Shown here piece by piece: positions 24,259 through 32,530 of a stretch of 42,007 nt of DNA (positions are counted from its first letter, which is position 1; every line of letters begins with the position of its first letter). The translations under genes and the position numbers were made by a program. The notes below the pieces were generated by a model that had not been told where the DNA came from, made no database searches, and worked only from the letters and a program-made list of their open reading frames with translations. The DNA is from CAZQYC01 sp964597495 (lineage in GTDB: Bacteria > Pseudomonadota > Gammaproteobacteria > Steroidobacterales > Steroidobacteraceae). The DNA lies in the NCBI GenBank assembly GCA_964597495.1, contig CAZQYC010000033.1:1-42007 (forward strand), in the 5' to 3' direction.

Positions 24259-25140
24259 TTACTTTTGTGGTGGGCGACGAATAATTTCGACGGCGTTGCC
24301 GGCCGGGTCCTGCGCCACAATGATCCGCGCGTTGGGATCGCTCGTTTTGACATCGCGATAACCAAGCCCCGCTTCTTTGACTCGTTCTAGCACGGCATCG
24401 AATTCGCTCGTGTAAATCGCGACCACCGGAAATCGACTCTTGGGCAAGGGCGCTTCTTTTTTCGGTTGGAATAACGCCAGGAACGGGCCCTGTCCGAAGC
24501 TCATGATCACTTCGTCATAGTTGTCCGTGACGTAGCGTTGATCGGACTTTGCGCCAAAGATGCGAATGTAGAAGTCTTCGGCTTTCTGCCGGTCGTCGAC
24601 GATCAATTTCGAACCGCCGACTTCGAGCTTGCCCGGACGCGCGAATATTTCGATCGCGTTGTCGCTGGGGTCGCGTGCGATGGCGATGCGGAAGTTGTAC
24701 GGCGGACTCACCGGCAATCGCAGGACCTTTTGCTTTGCTTCCTCGAGCTTTTTAACCGTCGTTTCGAAATCGGGCGTAAAGATGAGCGCAACGGGTGCGG
24801 CGGGCTTCTTCAGCGTCGCCTCCGCCAACGGTTGAAACAGCGCAAGTCGTGCGCCATCGTCGTAGCCCATGATGGGTTCCACGTACAGATCCTTGCTGCT
24901 GTAGTAGCTCACCTGCTTCATGCCGAAGAACTGCTCGTAATAACGTTTGCTTTCCGCCGCATCGGTAACGATCAACTTGGCGGCGACGACAAGGTGGGCT
25001 TGCTTGTCTGGAAGAGCGGTCGGCGTCGATGACTGGGGCGCGGCGGCGGAAGGATTTTGCTGTCCCATTGCCGACTCCCCGACAATGCACAGCCCAAGTA
25101 GCAACAGGATCGCAGGGCGGGGGAGAAAGTGATTTTGCAT
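24259..25140 (-). CDS. Secreted protein with two VOC (glyoxalase/bleomycin-resistance-like) domains
   Basis: A 293-residue protein with a signal peptide (a hydrophobic AILLLLGLCIVGESAMG stretch after a basic N-terminus). It has two repeated VOC modules, about residues 48-167 and 170-293. Each carries the family pattern: a start like AAKLIVTDAAESKRYYEQFFGM, a GARLALFQP-type strand and an ARDPSDNAIEIF / AQDPAGNAVEII end. The Glu in those last motifs could be a metal ligand. The domain order suggests a periplasmic metal-dependent enzyme or binding protein, but the substrate is unknown. TAGGAGC lies just before the ATG. Confidence 0.75.
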   Translation of the reverse strand: MQNHFLPRPAILLLLGLCIVGESAMGQQNPSAAAPQSSTPTALPDKQAHLVVAAKLIVTDAAESKRYYEQFFGMKQVSYYSSKDLYVEPIMGYDDGARLALFQPLAEATLKKPAAPVALIFTPDFETTVKKLEEAKQKVLRLPVSPPYNFRIAIARDPSDNAIEIFARPGKLEVGGSKLIVDDRQKAEDFYIRIFGAKSDQRYVTDNYDEVIMSFGQGPFLALFQPKKEAPLPKSRFPVVAIYTSEFDAVLERVKEAGLGYRDVKTSDPNARIIVAQDPAGNAVEIIRRPPQK

Positions 25141-25616
25141 ACCGGGCTCCTAACCTATCTCATCATCGTTCGTGACCGCGCCATATTGTATTACTTGGGC
25201 TCTGACGGATGGGCGAGTAGGCGCCAGGTCGCCAAAATGAACAAGAAGTCTTTATAGGGGACGGGACGAATTTCGTCCAGGATGTTGTTGCTCCTCCATT
25301 GAGTACCTAAGGTACACGGTAGTCGTCGCGTCTAATCCTGGACAAAATTCGTCTCCGTCGCGGCGATGAAACTAAAGGTCAACAGACCCTAAGAGGGCAT
25401 GCGGTCCGACGATCGTAACGTCTGCGCGGAACTCGTGACAAGCGCATGTTCGCGGCGTAAGGCGTAACTCCCGGTCGCGCGTCGTCGATTGACAGGTCGA
25501 GGTCGCTCGTCCGTTCGTTTCGCCCCTGAATGGCTGTTTCCTGGTCCGAAAGATTTGCATTATCCGCGTAAGACATGGATAACGTGGCTGGTTACCCTCA
25601 TTCTTGGAGCGCAGTC
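25141..25616. other. 476-base gene-poor stretch
   Basis: No convincing gene is seen. It holds a 19-bp inverted repeat (25265-25353). After that the sequence is GC-rich with short minus-strand frames (for example 25379-25576) that lack a ribosome site and have an Arg-rich, unfamiliar composition. It may be decayed mobile-element or gene remnants. Confidence 0.5.
25264..25355. repeat. 19-bp inverted repeat with nested hairpins
   Basis: GACGAATTTCGTCCAGGAT (25265-25283) is repeated inverted at 25335-25353 with one mismatch and a 51-base centre. The left arm is itself a hairpin (GGACGAA-T-TTCGTCC), and the centre has GTACC-TAA-GGTAC (25303-25315). The form suits a small miniature element, or the end of a REP-transposase-type unit, without any transposase left. 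Confidence 0.65.
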
Positions 25617-25733
25617 ATGAGCAAAGGTATGGATAAAAAGAAGGAAACCAAGAAAAAACCCGCCAAGACTTTGGAGGAGAAACGCGCCGCTAAACGGGAG
25701 AAAAAGGAGAATAGGAAATTCATGTCGCATTGA
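25617..25733 (+). CDS. Tiny Lys-rich protein (38 residues)
   Basis: MSKGMDKKKETKKKPAKT begins a 38-residue protein made mostly of Lys, Glu and Ala, ending FMSH. TTGGAG lies 7 bases before the ATG. Short proteins starting MSKGMDxKK recur in proteobacteria as hypotheticals, from my general recall. A role in binding RNA or ribosomes is guessable from the charge only. Confidence 0.6.
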   Translation: MSKGMDKKKETKKKPAKTLEEKRAAKREKKENRKFMSH

Positions 25734-25802
25734 CCGCCTGCGTTACCATGCCCGGACTTTAATTCCTTCTTCTCTGTCATTTCACATTCGTAAGAGATTC
25801 AC

Positions 25803-25952
25803 TTGGCCACACCCAACTATAAGCACCAGAAGAAGCAGCGCGAAGAAGCGCAGCGGCGCAAGAAGGACGCAAAGGAACAGCGTAAGGCGGAAAAGAAGGG
25901 GACGGTCCCGTTGCCCGAAGTTCGTCGCGAAGAAAGCGCCATTTCGCGATGA
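25803..25952 (+). CDS. Tiny basic protein (49 residues, TTG start)
   Basis: Reading from TTG 25803 gives MATPNYKHQKKQREEAQRRKKD and a highly charged helix, ending PEVRREESAISR. The first residues resemble a family of small proteobacterial hypotheticals (ATPNYKxxKxxRE). No ATG fits; AAGAGA lies upstream. It follows the previous Lys-rich gene by 69 bases and may share its transcript. Confidence 0.55.
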   Translation: MATPNYKHQKKQREEAQRRKKDAKEQRKAEKKGTVPLPEVRREESAISR

Positions 25953-25998
25953 TCTGCGCGGCTATAATGCCGTGAGCATCTTTTCCTCGGAGCGATCG

Positions 25999-26505
25999 AT
26001 GAAAATTTCCATGTTCGAGGCCTCCGTGCCTGCTTTCGTTCATGCACTGGGTAATTTGGCGGCCATCCTCGAGAAGGGTGCGGCACATGCCGAGACCAAG
26101 AAGATAGATTCAGCTGTGTTGGTGAACGCACGTTTGTTTCCCGACATGTTTCCGCTGTCGCGACAGGTGCAAATCGCAAGCGACATTTCCAAGGGTGGGG
26201 CTGCGCGCTTGGCGGGCGTCGAAGCGCCGGCGTATGAAGACAACGAAAAGACATTTTCCGAGTTGATCGCGCGCGCAAAAAAGACCGTCGCCTTCTTGCA
26301 GACGTTGGAGCCTGCACAATTTGAGGGTTCCGAGGACAGGACGATTACCTGGCAAACGCGCAGCGGTTCGAAGACCATGCAAGGCTTGCCGTACTTACAG
26401 CGCCATGTCATTCCGAACGTCTACTTTCATATTGCCACCGCTTACGACATTCTGCGCCACAACGGCGTCGAGCTCGGGAAAAAGGATTTTCTCGGCAATC
26501 CCTAG
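25999..26505 (+). CDS. DUF1993 family protein
   Basis: A 168-residue protein of the DUF1993 family. It has MKISMFEASVPAFVHALGNLAAILEKGAAHA at the N-terminus, FPDMFPLSRQVQIASD near residues 47-62, and a C-terminal segment ending HIATAYDILRHNGVELGKKDFLG. The pattern of conserved His (H137-like) and Asp residues resembles DinB-type four-helix folds. The function is not known. It starts at ATG 25999 behind CGGAG. It is next to but separate from the tiny Lys-rich genes. Confidence 0.8.
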   Translation: MKISMFEASVPAFVHALGNLAAILEKGAAHAETKKIDSAVLVNARLFPDMFPLSRQVQIASDISKGGAARLAGVEAPAYEDNEKTFSELIARAKKTVAFLQTLEPAQFEGSEDRTITWQTRSGSKTMQGLPYLQRHVIPNVYFHIATAYDILRHNGVELGKKDFLGNP

Positions 26506-26538
26506 CCCTAGTATTCGTTAACGAACTCCAAGCAGAGC

Positions 26539-27783
26539 GTGCAACGCGTTGCCGTTGTCGGCGGCGGACCGGCGGGACTGATGGCCGCCGAAGTGGTGTC
26601 CGCCTCAGGAATCGCCGTCGATGTCTACGAGAGCAAGGGATCGGTTGGCCGCAAATTCTTGCTGGCCGGAAAGGGCGGGCTCAATCTCACTCACTCCGAA
26701 CCAAAAGAACAGTTCGTTGCTCGCTACGGTGATCGTGCCGTAGAGATTGCGCGATGGTTGGCCTGCTTCGATGCGGACGCCATTCGCGAGTGGGTCCAGG
26801 ATCTTGGCTTTAGCACTTTCATCGGCACTTCCGGCCGGGTATTTCCGACGGACATGCAGGCAGCGCCGTTGTTGCGAGCATGGGTGCGCCGTTTGCGCGC
26901 TCAAGGTGTTGGCTTTCATGTGAATCACCGCTGCACGGGCTTCGACAATGGCGCTCTCCTGCTGCAGACGCCCGGCGGGACACATCGAATTCAAGCTGAT
27001 GCCATCGTGCTCGCGTTGGGTGGCGCTAGCTGGCCGCAATTGGGGTCGGATGGTCGATGGGTGCAGTGGTTCGACGACCGAGACGTTGCGCCGCTCAAGC
27101 AGGCGAACTGCGGCTTCGATTGCGAGTGGTCGGCGGTGTTCGCGCAAAAGTATTCCGGTCATCCGATAAAGTCGGCAGCGGTGTCGGCACGAAATGCCAG
27201 CGGCGAACTCATCACGTTACGCAGTGAGTTCGTAGTGACCGCCACGGGAATCGAAGGGAGTGCGATTTACGCGCTCTCCGCCCGGCTTCGCGATGCCATC
27301 GAGCGCGACGGAGAAACCGAAGTGGTGCTCGATTTGGTGCCGGATCTCAGTCCCGAGCGTATTGGGACTGCCTTGATCCAACCGCGTAAGGGCCGCTCGC
27401 TTACCGAGCACTTGCGTCGCACGCTCGGGATCGATGGAGTCAAAATCGGTTTGATTTACGAATGCGTGCCGAAGGAATCGTTATCGGATGCAACGAGGCT
27501 CTGCGCTGCCATTAAATCGATGCCGCTTAAGCTTTTACGGCCGCGACCCATCGAGGAAGCGATCAGCACGGCCGGTGGCGTGCGGTTCGCCGCTCTCGAC
27601 AGTGCTTTGATGTTGCGTTCTCGGCCAGGCGTTTTCTGCGCCGGCGAAATGCTCGACTGGGAAGCGCCGACGGGGGGCTATCTGCTCACGGCGTGTTTCG
27701 CAAGCGGCCGCATCGCGGGCCGAGGCGTGTCTGCCTGGCTTAACCGGCGGGATGCTCACGTGTCCAAACAGGAGGCTCGGTAA
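26539..27783 (+). CDS. HI0933-type FAD-dependent oxidoreductase (TIGR03862-like)
   Basis: A 414-residue flavoprotein. It has the N-terminal FAD motif VAVVGGGPAGLMAAEV (about residues 4-19), the HI0933/YhiN signature GRKFLLAGKGGLNLTHSE (about 37-54), and the C-terminal FAD-contact region GVFCAGEMLDWEAPTGGYLLTACFASG. The substrate is unknown in the family. The start is a GTG at 26539. The last 44 bases overlap the end of the convergent acyltransferase gene. Confidence 0.85.
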   Translation: MQRVAVVGGGPAGLMAAEVVSASGIAVDVYESKGSVGRKFLLAGKGGLNLTHSEPKEQFVARYGDRAVEIARWLACFDADAIREWVQDLGFSTFIGTSGRVFPTDMQAAPLLRAWVRRLRAQGVGFHVNHRCTGFDNGALLLQTPGGTHRIQADAIVLALGGASWPQLGSDGRWVQWFDDRDVAPLKQANCGFDCEWSAVFAQKYSGHPIKSAAVSARNASGELITLRSEFVVTATGIEGSAIYALSARLRDAIERDGETEVVLDLVPDLSPERIGTALIQPRKGRSLTEHLRRTLGIDGVKIGLIYECVPKESLSDATRLCAAIKSMPLKLLRPRPIEEAISTAGGVRFAALDSALMLRSRPGVFCAGEMLDWEAPTGGYLLTACFASGRIAGRGVSAWLNRRDAHVSKQEAR

Positions 27784-29182
27784 GGTGTGCGATTGCGTTG
27801 GCGTAGTAGCGAAGCAAGCGGTCGCTATCGGCGCCCGCTCGAAAGCGGTCGTTTTCTTCGATCACTAGTCGGCGGAGCGTCAGCATACGCAGACCTACCG
27901 CGACCGAGTACTCCGCGTCGTCGCGCGGGATATAGACGTGAGCGCCGAGGGATTGATAATGCTGCTGCAATTTCAGCGCGTGCGATTTAATGTCCTCTTC
28001 GCTAAACGATTGTCCCGGCGTATCGACGAATATTTTTGCGATGAGCGATACCGGCAGGACCGGTACTATGCGGCCGACGTTCATCAAGAGATCCGCAGCC
28101 AGTTGCTGAACATAGGGACTGCGCGTCGCTTGATCGAGTTGCGACGGATTCCAACCGTGCCGATTCACGTACTCCCGCAAGGAGATAGGCGTGCCGAGAT
28201 TCGCGCAGGCATATCCAAACCGATACCACTTTCGGCGAATCATCAAACCGAACTGCGAAAAGATGAACAACAGCGTTTGTTTGACGGCCGTCAGGCCGGA
28301 TTTGCGCTCCGCGTGGGAATCGTCATGCAGCAGCAAGGTACGGTCTTCGAGCACCCGGTCGTAGTTCAGCGCGACCGGAACGAACACGATATCGCGTTCG
28401 CCTCTCGGGTCGAAGGAGCGCAGCATGTAATCGAGCAAGCCGACTTTGGGTCGGCGCAACAACCCGTCCCGGCTCAGCCCGCCTTCTGGAAAGATCGCCT
28501 GTACGGCACCGCCGTCTACGGCCATTTGTACGTACCGTTCGAGTACGCGTCGATACAGCGCATCTCCCGACCCGCGGCGTACGAAGTAGGCGCCGAGCGT
28601 GCGAATGATTTGTTGAATGGGCCAGACCTTCGCCCACTCGCCGACGGCATAACTTAGCGCCACGCGCTTGCTCGCCAAGTATCCGATGAGCAGGTAGTCC
28701 ATGTTGCTGCGGTGGTTCATGACGAAAACCACGCTCGCGTTTGGGCTAATCGCGCGCAAGCTTCGATAGTCGGCATGACCGAGCCGTACACGATAGAGCC
28801 ATTCGGCGATGCGCTTGGCGATGCTGCTGCCGATGCGGAAATAGGCGTATGCATTGAATGACGGGACGATTTCCCGCGCATACCCTTCGACCCGTTTGAG
28901 CGCGACCGCATAAGGCACTTGCTCCTGCTCGCAATGGAGAGCGATTTCCTTCGCCACTTTGGGATCGTAGACGAGGCGATCGATGAGCACCTCGCGTTTA
29001 GTCCGCGCAATGGGCGGAATTTTCAATGCGAGCTTGCGATTGATACGTTCGGTCAGCCGATTGATTCGTCGCGTCCAAATCCAGCGGACGCTTGGAATGA
29101 GGAAGCGTGACAGCATCGCCCAAGCGGCTAGAAAGCCGGCAAGGATGGCAAGCCATAGCGGAACGGCGACGGTCTGAAACAT
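27740..29182 (-). CDS. PlsB-like phospholipid acyltransferase
   Basis: A 480-residue membrane-attached acyltransferase. The N-terminus has a membrane helix (about residues 5-27). The four PlsB/PlsC blocks are visible: HRSNMD (H157 to D162, the HX4D catalytic motif), GAYFVRR (197-203), FPEGGLSRDG (231-240) and VPVALNYDR (268-276). It is shorter than PlsB (about 800 residues) and longer than PlsC. It is likely to acylate glycerol-3-phosphate or lysophosphatidic acid, but which one cannot be told. The 3' end overlaps the convergent flavoprotein gene by 44 bases. It is divergent from mltD. Confidence 0.85.
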   Translation of the reverse strand: MFQTVAVPLWLAILAGFLAAWAMLSRFLIPSVRWIWTRRINRLTERINRKLALKIPPIARTKREVLIDRLVYDPKVAKEIALHCEQEQVPYAVALKRVEGYAREIVPSFNAYAYFRIGSSIAKRIAEWLYRVRLGHADYRSLRAISPNASVVFVMNHRSNMDYLLIGYLASKRVALSYAVGEWAKVWPIQQIIRTLGAYFVRRGSGDALYRRVLERYVQMAVDGGAVQAIFPEGGLSRDGLLRRPKVGLLDYMLRSFDPRGERDIVFVPVALNYDRVLEDRTLLLHDDSHAERKSGLTAVKQTLLFIFSQFGLMIRRKWYRFGYACANLGTPISLREYVNRHGWNPSQLDQATRSPYVQQLAADLLMNVGRIVPVLPVSLIAKIFVDTPGQSFSEEDIKSHALKLQQHYQSLGAHVYIPRDDAEYSVAVGLRMLTLRRLVIEENDRFRAGADSDRLLRYYANAIAHLTEPPVWTREHPAG

Positions 29183-29272
29183 GGCGCTTGTTTAGCTTAA
29201 GATACTGAACTTTATAGGCTAACGTAGTCTATGCTGTTTCTGTCGATCCCACTTATTCACTCGACTCGCCCG

Positions 29273-29294
29273 TAGACCACTCATAGACCATTCA
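29273..29294. repeat. 11-bp direct repeats just before mltD
   Basis: TAGACCACTCA (29273-29283) and TAGACCATTCA (29284-29294) follow head to tail. A third TAGATGATACT (29295 on) runs into the mltD start. This may be a simple-sequence expansion, or a tandem protein-binding site in the divergent promoter region. Confidence 0.6.
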
Positions 29295-29297
29295 TAG

Positions 29298-31457
29298 ATG
29301 ATACTTCGAACAATGCGTTGCCTCGTTTCGGCTTTGTTAGGACTCGCTGCGCTCTCGGCGGCAGCTGCAACGACGGATAGCAATCCCTTCGTTCGTCCGG
29401 CCGAGCTCGATGCTGATATCCGTTTTTGGCAGCGCGTATACACCGAAGCCGGAACTGACGGCGGTTTCATTCACGATGAAGAACATCTCGATGTGGTTTA
29501 CGAGCAGCTGACCCTTCCGGCGGATCTCTCGCCGCGCGCTCGTTCCAAGCGAGTCGACGATGCGAAAGCAAAGTACTCGGCTGTCCTGCGCAAATTGGCG
29601 AATGGAGCTGCCGACCTTACCGCCGAAGAGCAGCGCGTACGCGAGTTGTGGCCGAAGAGTGCGAGCCGCGGAACGTTGTTACAAGCCGCCAACCAAATTC
29701 GCTTTCAACTGGGCCAGGCCAATCGCTTCAAGGAAGGTCTGGTCCGCTCCGGACAATGGATGCCGCAGATCCAAAAAATATTCGAGCAGCAGGGACTGCC
29801 TAAGGAGCTCGCTGCGCTTCCGCACGTCGAATCGTCGTTCAACCCCTATGCTTATTCGAAGGTCGGTGCGGCCGGTATGTGGCAATTCATGCGTTCGACG
29901 GGTCGGCGCTTTCTGCGCATCGACAACGCGGTCGATGAACGGCTCGATCCGTACAAATCGTCGGTGGCCGCGGCCAACTTTCTCGAACAGAACTACGCCA
30001 TCTTGGGCAAGTGGCCACTGGCGCTCACGGCGTACAACCATGGGCCGGCGGGAATGCGCCGCGCCGTCGATAAACTCGGCACCGACGATATCGCCACGAT
30101 CCTGCGTCACTACGAGAGCCGCACGTTCGGTTTCGCCTCGCGTAATTTTTATTTGGCGTTTCTGGCAGCGCTTGAAATCGATACTAGTCCGGAAAAATTC
30201 TTTGGACCCCTGCGTCGTGACGCGGTGGATAGCAGTCAAATCGTTGTCCTTCCCGATTACATGGCAATGCCGAGCCTTGTCTCTGCGCTGGGAGTCAATC
30301 AGGACGTGCTCAAGCGTTTGAATCCTTCGCTCTTGCCGGGGGTTTGGAGCGGGAGTCGACGCGTGCCGCGCGGTTTCGAATTGCGTGCCCCATCCACCAT
30401 CGATCTTACGCAAGCGCTAGCGAAAGTCGGAACGCAGGATCGGTTTCCCGCACAAGTGAAGGACACTCAGCATCGCGTGCAAAGCGGGGAGACGCTTTCG
30501 GCGATTGCAACACGCTATGGCGTCACGCCGATCCGACTCGCCGAACTCAATAACTTGCCGCCGCCGTATCGCATTCGCGTCGGACAAGTGCTCGACTTGC
30601 CGGTATCGGGGGCGGTCGTTGCAATGAATACGCCGGCGCCGCCGCGGACACCAGCCGCGACGCCTCCCGCCGCCAAGCCGGTCACTCCTCCGAAGCAATT
30701 TGAAAGTCGCTACGTGGTTCGACGCGGCGATACCTTGTCGCGGATTGCCGCTCGATTCGGTTTGACGGAAGACGAATTGATGAAGCTCAACAACATCAAG
30801 CAACGGAATAATATTTACGAGGGCCAGATTTTGGCAATGGATGCACAGGAGGCGGCCACCACGCCTGCCGAAGCACCGATTACCCCGCCTTCGGCGACCG
30901 TTGCCGAAGTTGCCGCGCCAAAGCCTGTCACCGAAGAAGCCGAACCCATATCGCGAACCGAAGCCGAAGACTTGGGTCCGACGCTGGTGCCTGGTGCGCA
31001 AACGGCCGATTCCGCCGATCCAAGCGATTACACGGTGCGCGACGACGGCAGCATTCGTGTCGAGGCCACCGAAACGCTTGGCCACTATGCGGAGTGGTTG
31101 AACATCACGCCATCGCGTTTGCGAACGCTCAATAAAATGTCGCGTAATACGCCTCTCGTTCTTGGACGTCGCGTGAAATTGGACTTCGATAGAGTCGAGC
31201 GTTCGGAGTTCGAGACAAAGCGCATCGCCTATCACCAAGAGCTTCAGGAAACTTTTTTTGCCCAATATCGAATTGCCGGCAGCGAAACGCACAAGGTTCG
31301 TTCGGGCGATTCGGTGTGGATACTGTCGCAAAAGCGGTACAACGTGCCTATTTGGTTATTGCGGCAATACAATCCCGACCTGGATTTAGAAGCACTACAA
31401 CCCGGAGTCACGATCGTGATTCCCAAAGTGGAAGCAGCAAACGGGATCAATCCGTGA
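29298..31457 (+). CDS. mltD: Lytic murein transglycosylase with LysM repeats (MltD-like)
   Basis: A 719-residue exported protein with a signal sequence (MRCLVSALLGLAALSAAAA). The SLT catalytic domain, about residues 160-290, has Glu178 in HVESSFNP and the AAGMWQFM and ALTAYNHGP motifs. Four LysM-type modules follow: about 391-435, 471-514, a degenerate one near 577-630, and 664-710. They are joined by Pro/Ala/Thr-rich linkers. The enzyme cleaves peptidoglycan glycan strands to 1,6-anhydro products. Unlike E. coli MltD, no lipobox Cys is clear. The next two genes are also envelope proteins and follow within 3 bases each. No strong ribosome site was seen; ATG 29313 is an alternative start. Confidence 0.93.
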   Translation: MILRTMRCLVSALLGLAALSAAAATTDSNPFVRPAELDADIRFWQRVYTEAGTDGGFIHDEEHLDVVYEQLTLPADLSPRARSKRVDDAKAKYSAVLRKLANGAADLTAEEQRVRELWPKSASRGTLLQAANQIRFQLGQANRFKEGLVRSGQWMPQIQKIFEQQGLPKELAALPHVESSFNPYAYSKVGAAGMWQFMRSTGRRFLRIDNAVDERLDPYKSSVAAANFLEQNYAILGKWPLALTAYNHGPAGMRRAVDKLGTDDIATILRHYESRTFGFASRNFYLAFLAALEIDTSPEKFFGPLRRDAVDSSQIVVLPDYMAMPSLVSALGVNQDVLKRLNPSLLPGVWSGSRRVPRGFELRAPSTIDLTQALAKVGTQDRFPAQVKDTQHRVQSGETLSAIATRYGVTPIRLAELNNLPPPYRIRVGQVLDLPVSGAVVAMNTPAPPRTPAATPPAAKPVTPPKQFESRYVVRRGDTLSRIAARFGLTEDELMKLNNIKQRNNIYEGQILAMDAQEAATTPAEAPITPPSATVAEVAAPKPVTEEAEPISRTEAEDLGPTLVPGAQTADSADPSDYTVRDDGSIRVEATETLGHYAEWLNITPSRLRTLNKMSRNTPLVLGRRVKLDFDRVERSEFETKRIAYHQELQETFFAQYRIAGSETHKVRSGDSVWILSQKRYNVPIWLLRQYNPDLDLEALQPGVTIVIPKVEAANGINP

Positions 31458-31459
31458 GA

Positions 31460-31852
31460 ATGCAGCGTTTAATTCGTGGTGTGCCGTTCTGGTCGCTCGG
31501 CATCGGTCTCATGCTGAGCGCGTGCGAGTCCATGCATCTTTATGAAGGCAATCGACAGCCATCCAAAGAACTGGCGCAAATTACGGGCGATTCGCGCATT
31601 AGCGGCAGCCTGCCGGTGTCCATTCAATTGCGGAGCGTGGACGAGCGGGCTCTCGGAGTGCGCTACCGCGGGGTCTACGTGCTGCCTGGAGAACACGATT
31701 TGCTGATTGATTGCACCGTCACAGAATCCAAACAAACCACCCGGCATCATCTGCACGTCGATGTCGACGCAGGTGTTAAATACCGGCTTGTTGCAAGCAC
31801 GACACCCGGTAACCGCAGTTGCGGCGATATACAACTGGTAGGGCGCTACTGA
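31460..31852 (+). CDS. Putative lipoprotein
   Basis: A 130-residue protein with a lipoprotein signal (MQRLIRGVPFWSLGIGLMLSAC, Cys22 lipidated). The mature part resembles a beta-strand-rich domain with EHDLLIDCTVTESKQTTRHHLHVDVDAGVKYRLVA, a pattern found in small envelope lipoproteins; no named family is certain. It starts 2 bases after the mltD stop and ends 3 bases before the next gene, so it lies in an envelope operon. Confidence 0.75.
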   Translation: MQRLIRGVPFWSLGIGLMLSACESMHLYEGNRQPSKELAQITGDSRISGSLPVSIQLRSVDERALGVRYRGVYVLPGEHDLLIDCTVTESKQTTRHHLHVDVDAGVKYRLVASTTPGNRSCGDIQLVGRY

Positions 31853-31855
31853 ACG

Positions 31856-32440
31856 GTGAAGGTGTTGCGTAAGGTTAAATGGCAATCGACGCTGCGAATT
31901 GCCGGCATCCTCTTGCTGGGCACGGCGTATTTCGTTTCCGCGTCGGCCGACGACGCGATTAATGTCATCGACAATGCGGCTGCAGCCGCCTCCGCTCGTA
32001 TCTCGGGCGGGCTGTCGATGGCGGACAAGATTCTCGTGCAAAAGTCCGAACGCCGGCTTTATTTGCTGCGCCAGGGGCAGGTGCTCCGCTCGTTTCGAGT
32101 CGCGCTCGGTTTGCGGCCGCAAGGTCATAAACAGCAAGAAGGCGACTACCGAACCCCCGAGGGCGAGTACAAGTTGATTCGCCGCAATCCGCGCAGCGAT
32201 TTCTTTCTTTCGATGGAAATATCCTATCCGAACTCGAAGGATCTCGCGTTTGCGCACCGTAAAGGCTTTCGGCCGGGCGGCGCCATCATGTTGCATGGCT
32301 GGCCGAATACGCCGCGCAAGACGCCCGACTATTACAGTACGGCCGATTGGACCGACGGCTGCATCGCCGTTTCGAACTCGGACATGGTCGAAATTTGGCT
32401 GATGACGCCGATCGAAACGCCGATCGAAATTCGCCCCTGA
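31856..32440 (+). CDS. YkuD-domain L,D-transpeptidase-like protein
   Basis: A 194-residue protein with a signal anchor (IAGILLLGTAYFVSASA). The YkuD domain, about residues 57-190, has KILVQKSERRLYLLRQGQ, the conserved IMLHGW (His147) and the active-site region DGCIAVSNSDMVEIW (Cys169). L,D-transpeptidases form 3-3 cross-links or attach proteins to peptidoglycan. The start is a GTG at 31856, with a possible GTG at 31862. It forms an operon with mltD and a lipoprotein. Confidence 0.85.
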   Translation: MKVLRKVKWQSTLRIAGILLLGTAYFVSASADDAINVIDNAAAAASARISGGLSMADKILVQKSERRLYLLRQGQVLRSFRVALGLRPQGHKQQEGDYRTPEGEYKLIRRNPRSDFFLSMEISYPNSKDLAFAHRKGFRPGGAIMLHGWPNTPRKTPDYYSTADWTDGCIAVSNSDMVEIWLMTPIETPIEIRP

Positions 32441-32518
32441 TTCGCTCCCCGGTCTTAGGGTCGCCGCCGCGGTCGGCCCGTCGATTGGCTGCAATCGGCT
32501 CATCGACCAACAACAACG

Positions 32519-32524
32519 TATAAT
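32519..32524 (+). promoter_or_regulatory. TATAAT -10 box at the ppnN start; possible leaderless promoter
   Basis: A perfect TATAAT lies 6 bases before the ppnN ATG (32531). If used, transcription would start at or next to the A of the start codon. No Shine-Dalgarno sequence precedes that ATG, which fits a leaderless message. A good -35 is lacking at the usual distance. Confidence 0.4.
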
Positions 32525-32530
32525 CGGTCG

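Noticed and set aside
25379..25576. Minus-strand frame of 65 codons in the gene-poor stretch
   Set aside because: No ribosome site, Arg-rich composition, overlapping frames and no recognisable similarity.
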